Shown: positions 59,453 through 64,000 of the stretch, one piece after another
How the letters are laid out: each line of letters begins with the position of its first letter
Position numbering within the stretch: the first letter of the stretch is position 1
NCBI GenBank assembly: GCA_946482515.1
Contig: CAMLRS010000004.1
Coordinates: forward strand, 62,001-126,000
Length of the DNA: 64,000 nt
Origin: an uncultured Flavobacteriales bacterium
Lineage (GTDB): Bacteria; Bacteroidota; Bacteroidia; Flavobacteriales; Crocinitomicaceae
Direction: 5' to 3'
Program-made: the position numbers and the translations under genes
The notes under the pieces: model-generated
Database searches by the model: none
Seen by the model: only the letters and a program-made list of their open reading frames with translations
Told to the model about the DNA's origin: nothing

Positions 59453-62400
59453 TCAAACTTTTTCGACCAGAATGCGGGTGTCGCCCTCATTCACCAGATC
59501 GATCAGCTGGGCATTGGTGTCCGGATTCCCGAAAAGAATATCTGTTGCCAGTACCTCATCGCTCACAAATGATTTGTTGGCAGCGATGGCCTGCTGGATC
59601 TCAGCCGATGTTTCCAGTGTCAGACGGATGCGGTCGGTTACTTCAAATCCGGCGTCTTTGCGGATGTTCTGAACGCGGTTCACCAGCTCGCGGGCAATTC
59701 CTTCGTTGCGCAGCTCATCCGTGATAGAGGTGTCGAGCGCTACGGTCAAGCCGCTTTCAGAAGCAACGGTGAGACCCGGAATGTCTTCGGCACGGATCTC
59801 GAAATCTTCCAGTGTCAATTCAACAGCCGTTCCTTCGATGTTGCCATTCCAGCCACCTGATGCTTCGATAGCCGCAATGGTTTCCTGGTCGAAAGCAGCT
59901 GTCATGGCCGCAATCGCTTTCATCTGCTTGCCGTATTTCGGACCGATGGTCTTGAAGTTCGGCTTGATGGACTTAACGAACATGGCATTGCCGGCATCGA
60001 GCAGCTCCAGCTCTTTCACATTCACTTCGGAAAGGATCAGCTCTTTTACGTGGTCGATATTACGCGCAAACGTCTCATTCAGCGCCGGCACCATGATTTT
60101 CTGTAATGGCTGACGCACACGGATCTTCTCCTTCTTGCGCAATCCGAGCACCAGCGATGAAACACGCTGCGCGATATCCATTTGGGCCTCGAGGGTTTCA
60201 TCGATCAATGCTGCATTGCTCTGCGGGAAATCAGCCAGATGCACCGATGAAACAGCATGTCGGTTGGTTACTGCATTCAGATCCTGGAACAGGCGATCGA
60301 ACCAGAACGGCGCGATCGGCGATCCCATGATCGAAATGGCTTCCAGGCAGGTATACAGCGTCTGATAAGCCGATATTTTATCGGTCGTGTAATCACCTTT
60401 CCAGAAACGGCGGCGGCACAGGCGCACGTACCAGTTCGAAAGCTGGTCGGAAACGAATTCCTGGATCAGTCGGCCGGCTTTGGTTGGCTCGTAAGCCGCA
60501 TAAGCTTCATCGACCTGCGCGATCAGTGAATGCAGCCTGGAAAGAATCCAGCGATCGATCTCCGGACGTTCTTCCATGGCGATATCGGCTTCTGCATAGC
60601 TGAATCCATCGATGTTCGCATACAAAGCGAAGAACGAATAGGTATTGTAAAGCGTTCCGAAGAATTTGCGCTGCACTTCGGTGATGCCGTCTACGTCGAA
60701 TTTGAGGTTATCCCATGGCTGGGCGTTGGTGATCATGTACCAGCGCGTTGCATCCGGACCGTAGGTTTCCAGCGTCTGGAACGGATCTACGGTATTGCCG
60801 AGGCGTTTCGACATTTTCTGTCCGTTCTTGTCGAGCACCAAGCCGTTGGAAATAACATTTTTATAGGCCACGTTATCGAAAACCATCGTAGCGATCGCAT
60901 GCAGCGTATAGAACCATCCGCGGGTCTGATCAACGCCTTCCGCGATGAAATCTGCCGGGAATGCAGCCTGGTTGTCGATCAGCTCTTTGTTTTCGAATGG
61001 GTAATGCCATTGGGCATACGGCATCGAACCGGAATCGAACCAAACGTCGATCAGGTCGCTTTCACGCTTCATCGGCTTGCCGGAAGGAGCAACCAGCGTG
61101 ATCTGATCTACATAATTCTTGTGCAGGTCGATCTGACCGTAATTGCTATCGGAAAAGTTGCCCGGTACGAAGCCAGCCAGCGGGTTTTCAGTCATCATAC
61201 CAGCTGCAACGGCTTTGTCGCATTCTGTTTTGAGCTGTTCCACGGAAGAGATGCACAAACGCTCGTCGCCTTGCTCGGTCGACCAGATCGGGATTGGAAT
61301 ACCCCAGTAACGCGAGCGGGAAAGGTTCCAGTCGTTCGCATTCTTGAGCCACTCACCAAATCGTCCTGTTCCGGTTGAAGCCGGTTTCCAGTTGATCGTG
61401 TTGTTCAATGCGATCATGCGCTCTTTCACGTTGGTCACTTTGATGAACCAGGAATCGAGCGGGTAGTACAACACCGGTTTGTCTGTTCGCCAGCAATGCG
61501 GGTAGCTGTGAACATATTTTTCTACTTTGAAAGCGCGGTTGCGTTCCTTCAGCCAGATGCTGATCTGCACATCGACGGATCGTTCCGGTGCCTCGCCGTC
61601 GGTATAGTATTCGTTTTTCACGAACAAACCGCCCCACTCACCCACTTCTTTGCGGAAACGACCACGCAGGTCGACCAATGGAACAAGATTGCCGTTGTCG
61701 TCATGGACCAGCATCGCAGGAACACCCGATTCTGCTGCCACGCGGGCATCATCGCTACCAAATGTCGGCGCGATGTGTACGATACCGGTTCCATCTTCTG
61801 TGGTAACGAAATCGCCGGAGATGACGCGGAACGCTTCTTCCGGAGTTTCAGCCGGTTGAACGAACGGCAGCAATTGCTCGTAGCGGAGTCCAACGAGGTC
61901 TTTTCCTGTGCAGGAACCTGCCACACGGTATGGAATGACTTTAGATCCGGCTTCGTATGCTGCCAGCTCTTCGGCCGTTTCCACAGCGTTAAAACCTCTT
62001 CCCAGCTGCAAGCCGAGCAGGTTTTTCGCCAGAATGACATTTACCGGCTGGTGGGTATATTGGTTGAAAGTCTCAACAAGTACGTATTCGATATTCGGTC
62101 CTACACACAATGCTGTGTTGGATGGCAAAGTCCACGGCGTGGTCGTCCAGGCAAGGAAAAACGTATCGTCGTTGAAAGTCCTCCCCCTTTCTCCCCCTCC
62201 AAAGGGGGAAACAGATCCTGGTACCAATCTAAATTGTGCAACCACTGTCGTATCCGTTACATCGCGGTAACAACCCGGCTGGTTGAGCTCGTGCGACGAC
62301 AAACCGGTTCCGGCAGCCGGTGAATACGGCTGGATGGTGTAGCCTTTGTACAGGAGGTTTTTCTCGTACATCTGCCCCAGCAGCCACCAAACGGATTCCA

Positions 62401-62872
62401 TGTATTTGGGCTCATAGGTGATGTACGGATCGTTCATATCGACCCAGTAGCCCATCTGTTCGGTCAGGCGGTTCCAGATATCGGTATAGCGCATCACGGC
62501 TTCGCGACATGCTTTGTTGTAAGCTTCAACAGAAATCTTGGTGCCGATATCTTCCTTGGTGATACCCAATTCTTTCTCAACACCCAATTCCACGGGCAAG
62601 CCGTGCGTATCCCAGCCGGCTTTTCGTTTTACCTGGAAGCCTTTGAGCGTTTTATAGCGGCAAAAAATGTCTTTGATGGAACGGGCCATTACGTGGTGAA
62701 TACCCGGAAGTCCATTCGCCGACGGTGGTCCTTCGAAAAACACAAACGGCTGTTTCCCTTCACGTGTGCTAATCGAAGCTTCAAAAATGTGCTCCGCATT
62801 CCACTGATCAAGTACTTCTTTTGCCACTGCTGGCAGGTCCAAACGATTGTATTCCTGGTATTTTCGACTCAT
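59453..62872 (-). CDS. ileS: Isoleucyl-tRNA synthetase
   Basis: 1139 aa, the long eukaryotic-like type 2 enzyme typical of Bacteroidota. HIGH variant GIHH at 57-60 in GPPSANGLPGIHH, the editing domain with FFLAWTTTPWTLPSNTALCVG, WFIKVT, KMSKR at 686-690, and the C-terminal anticodon region. Charges tRNA-Ile in the cytoplasm. Type 2 enzymes are usually insensitive to mupirocin. Residues about 220-233 (PGSVSPFGGGERGR) come from an inserted G-rich palindrome, see 62180-62212. Confidence 0.97.
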   Translation of the reverse strand: MSRKYQEYNRLDLPAVAKEVLDQWNAEHIFEASISTREGKQPFVFFEGPPSANGLPGIHHVMARSIKDIFCRYKTLKGFQVKRKAGWDTHGLPVELGVEKELGITKEDIGTKISVEAYNKACREAVMRYTDIWNRLTEQMGYWVDMNDPYITYEPKYMESVWWLLGQMYEKNLLYKGYTIQPYSPAAGTGLSSHELNQPGCYRDVTDTTVVAQFRLVPGSVSPFGGGERGRTFNDDTFFLAWTTTPWTLPSNTALCVGPNIEYVLVETFNQYTHQPVNVILAKNLLGLQLGRGFNAVETAEELAAYEAGSKVIPYRVAGSCTGKDLVGLRYEQLLPFVQPAETPEEAFRVISGDFVTTEDGTGIVHIAPTFGSDDARVAAESGVPAMLVHDDNGNLVPLVDLRGRFRKEVGEWGGLFVKNEYYTDGEAPERSVDVQISIWLKERNRAFKVEKYVHSYPHCWRTDKPVLYYPLDSWFIKVTNVKERMIALNNTINWKPASTGTGRFGEWLKNANDWNLSRSRYWGIPIPIWSTEQGDERLCISSVEQLKTECDKAVAAGMMTENPLAGFVPGNFSDSNYGQIDLHKNYVDQITLVAPSGKPMKRESDLIDVWFDSGSMPYAQWHYPFENKELIDNQAAFPADFIAEGVDQTRGWFYTLHAIATMVFDNVAYKNVISNGLVLDKNGQKMSKRLGNTVDPFQTLETYGPDATRWYMITNAQPWDNLKFDVDGITEVQRKFFGTLYNTYSFFALYANIDGFSYAEADIAMEERPEIDRWILSRLHSLIAQVDEAYAAYEPTKAGRLIQEFVSDQLSNWYVRLCRRRFWKGDYTTDKISAYQTLYTCLEAISIMGSPIAPFWFDRLFQDLNAVTNRHAVSSVHLADFPQSNAALIDETLEAQMDIAQRVSSLVLGLRKKEKIRVRQPLQKIMVPALNETFARNIDHVKELILSEVNVKELELLDAGNAMFVKSIKPNFKTIGPKYGKQMKAIAAMTAAFDQETIAAIEASGGWNGNIEGTAVELTLEDFEIRAEDIPGLTVASESGLTVALDTSITDELRNEGIARELVNRVQNIRKDAGFEVTDRIRLTLETSAEIQQAIAANKSFVSDEVLATDILFGNPDTNAQLIDLVNEGDTRILVEKV
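62180..62212. repeat. G/C-rich palindromic element inside ileS
   Basis: Plus strand holds CTCCCCCTTTCTCCCCCTCC followed by AAAGGGGGAAA. CCCCCT..AGGGGG form a 6-bp stem on TTGG. Elements of this style are usually seen between genes in Bacteroidota. Here it is translated in frame. Confidence 0.65.
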
Positions 62873-62919
62873 CGGTCCGTTGTTTAAAATTCCGCTGGCA
62901 ACACGCGCAACGAGTGCGC

Positions 62920-62927
62920 GAAGATAA
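62920..62927 (-). promoter_or_regulatory. -7 element TATCTTCG for ileS
   Basis: Minus-strand variant of TAnnTTTG, 48 nt upstream of the ileS ATG and just behind the terminator of the HNH gene. Confidence 0.45.
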
Positions 62928-62928
62928 T

Positions 62929-62962
62929 TAAAAAAGCCCGGATGCTGACATACCGGGCTTTG
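62929..62962 (-). terminator. Rho-independent terminator of the HNH gene
   Basis: AAGCCCGG pairs with CCGGGCTT over an 11-nt loop, followed by T6 on the minus strand. Confidence 0.85.
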
Positions 62963-62986
62963 CAGGGTTTTTGAAACGACTGTAAA

Positions 62987-63568
62987 TCAGCCAGCCGAAC
63001 GTATGGTTTTGTGGATATGCGAAATGCTGCAATTAAAACGGTTGGCCAGAGCAGCCAGCGTCAGATTTTCGTTTTTTCGCAGATCGATGATCTTCTTTTT
63101 GTCTTCCAGAGAAAGCGGGTCGGGGCGACCCATTGATTTATTTCCACCTTTCGGGCCGTATTTTGCCCGGCGTTTTTCCCATAGACCCGAGTTATCGCGA
63201 AGGCCGAGGTCAAAACCGCGCTGTATCGATTCGCTCACGGTGGCCCACTGAAGATTCGTGTAATGATTGTTTTCCGTTTGGCCGTCGAGGTGGATCACGA
63301 CTTTTTTCTTGCGGGGACGGTCATTCGGTACAAAGACCTGCGCCACTACTTTATGCGGGTAAACGGTTTTCCGTTTACCCCGGTCATCTATCAGGTCGGT
63401 CATCAAAAAGCCATTCGCGGGGTGTTGACGAAGCAATTTCTCTTTACCGGTGAGCATCATTTTTCTGCCCGACCTGTACTCCTTTGTGCGGTCGCAGGAA
63501 CGGATCTTGCCATCACCGGAAACTTCATAGTCCGAAAATCCGGGAATTTTTTTCCATTCTTGGTTCAT
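62987..63568 (-). CDS. NUMOD4/HNH endonuclease-like protein with C-terminal HTH
   Basis: 193 aa. NUMOD4 start (WKKIPGFSDYEVSGDGKIRS), an HNH core (HKVVAQVFVPND, then VIHLDGQTENNHYTNLQW, with H, N and N in place), and a C-terminal helix-turn-helix (LAALANRFNCSISHIHKTI) that likely binds DNA. The layout resembles free-standing homing endonucleases of phages and some bacteria. The N of the usual NHxDG is replaced by I-H here, which could weaken catalysis. It sits alone between ileS and the carboxylase gene. Confidence 0.85.
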   Translation of the reverse strand: MNQEWKKIPGFSDYEVSGDGKIRSCDRTKEYRSGRKMMLTGKEKLLRQHPANGFLMTDLIDDRGKRKTVYPHKVVAQVFVPNDRPRKKKVVIHLDGQTENNHYTNLQWATVSESIQRGFDLGLRDNSGLWEKRRAKYGPKGGNKSMGRPDPLSLEDKKKIIDLRKNENLTLAALANRFNCSISHIHKTIRSAG

Positions 63569-63765
63569 TGTGTGTTACGTTTAGTTCGATTAAATAGCCG
63601 TTGGGGATGAGGTCGTGAATAGCCAGAAAGCGTCACTTAGCAGCACACCTCCTATACACACCAAACTTATCCGACCCTTAACTTACACATTAAAAAACAT
63701 ACACAACTCCTTTTAACTAATTTTTTAACTGAAAAATTTTCTCATCGCTCCTTAAATCGAAATAG

Positions 63766-63773
63766 TATCTTTG
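63766..63773 (+). promoter_or_regulatory. -7 element TATCTTTG for the carboxylase gene
   Basis: Exact TAnnTTTG, 20 nt before the ATG at 63794. The AT-rich stretch 63640-63765 lies upstream. Confidence 0.55.
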
Positions 63774-63793
63774 AACGCCTCTAATTAAAACTG

Positions 63794-64000
63794 ATGAAAA
63801 GTCGCAATTCCGAATTGATAGAAAAGCGCCAGAGCGCTCAGCTTGGTGGCGGGCAGCCGCGTATTGACAAACAGCACTCCCAGGGCAAGCTTACAGCACG
63901 TGAGCGCATTACACTGCTGCTCGACGAAGGCTCATTCCAGGAAATCGGGATGTTTGTAGAACACCGCGCGACTTCATTCGGATTGGATAAAATGAAAAGC
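63794..64000 (+). CDS. Acyl-CoA carboxylase beta subunit (propionyl-CoA carboxylase type), 5' part
   Basis: The first 69 codons, cut by the window end. [22 protein letters not shown], then [20 protein letters not shown] followed by [10 protein letters not shown], the well-conserved opening of carboxyltransferase beta subunits (PccB/MmdA). The enzyme moves CO2 from biotin to propionyl- or acetyl-CoA. The subunit type cannot be fixed from this part. Confidence 0.88.
   Translation, partial: MKSRNSELIEKRQSAQLGGGQPRIDKQHSQGKLTARERITLLLDEGSFQEIGMFVEHRATSFGLDKMKS

Noticed and set aside
1..64000. CRISPR array, rRNA, IS element or replication origin
   Set aside because: No regularly spaced repeats with unique spacers, no rRNA-like blocks, no transposase frames and no DnaA-box cluster seen by eye.

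Overview
The window reads as chromosomal DNA of a Bacteroidota bacterium. The reasons are type IX secretion (T9SS) C-terminal sorting domains on at least four exported proteins, a PorZ-like T9SS component beside recO, a eukaryotic-like (type 2) IleS, and many TAnnTTTG-type -7 elements in place of sigma70 boxes. A Flavobacteriales/Crocinitomicaceae-like host is plausible, but that is inference. There are no phage head, terminase, integrase or IS genes.

Layout. 1-4.7 kb (minus strand): a lipid-type gene set (fatty acid hydroxylase, then a ketosynthase III fused to a heme-oxygenase-like domain), two unknown genes with a duplicated start region, and a winged-helix protein. 4.9-7.5 kb: a serpin, then an AT-rich accessory patch with a broken XRE regulator, a long hairpin, a small membrane protein and two tiny proline-rich ORFs. 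7.5-10.7 kb (minus): an ABM monooxygenase, then a four-gene unit with a LuxR-type response regulator and its DesK/NarX-like kinase.

11.0-33.8 kb (plus) is the centrepiece: an extracellular contractile injection system (eCIS; Afp/PVC/AlgoCIS type) in one tightly packed operon. Order: DUF4255 cap protein, unknown protein, sheath, two tube proteins, DUF5908 peptide, LysM hub protein, VgrG-like spike, PAAR tip, gp25-like, gp6/J-like baseplate, short fibre-like protein, Pvc12-like baseplate, tape measure, FOUR tandem cargo/effector genes, and the AAA+ ATPase. All four cargos share a length-invariant N-terminal tag (residues 1-33) with different C-terminal domains. Three also carry DUF4157 with HEAWH. 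The C-termini suggest two nuclease-like folds, one nucleotidyltransferase-like fold and one unrecognised fold. A signal-peptide membrane protein (33.8-35.1 kb) is translationally close to the ATPase and could be an envelope partner.

35.2-43.9 kb: mixed accessory and housekeeping genes (lipase-like hydrolase pair, T9SS protein, lipocalin-like lipoproteins, HD hydrolase, DHFR-like reductase, VOC protein, HTH-ImmA/IrrE fusion). 44-45.4 kb: an AT-rich islet with a YegP/DUF1508 gene between tiny ORFs, then tRNA-Arg(CCG). 45.5-52.5 kb: porZ-recO, hemA-hemC-hemD, and a Ppx/GppA phosphatase. 52.6-59.2 kb: three T9SS cell-surface proteins, one with an apparent single-base frameshift. 59.4-64 kb: ileS (with an in-frame G-rich palindromic insertion), a NUMOD4/HNH endonuclease, and the start of an acyl-CoA carboxylase beta subunit.

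All family names rest on motifs and remembered family features read by eye. No database search was run.
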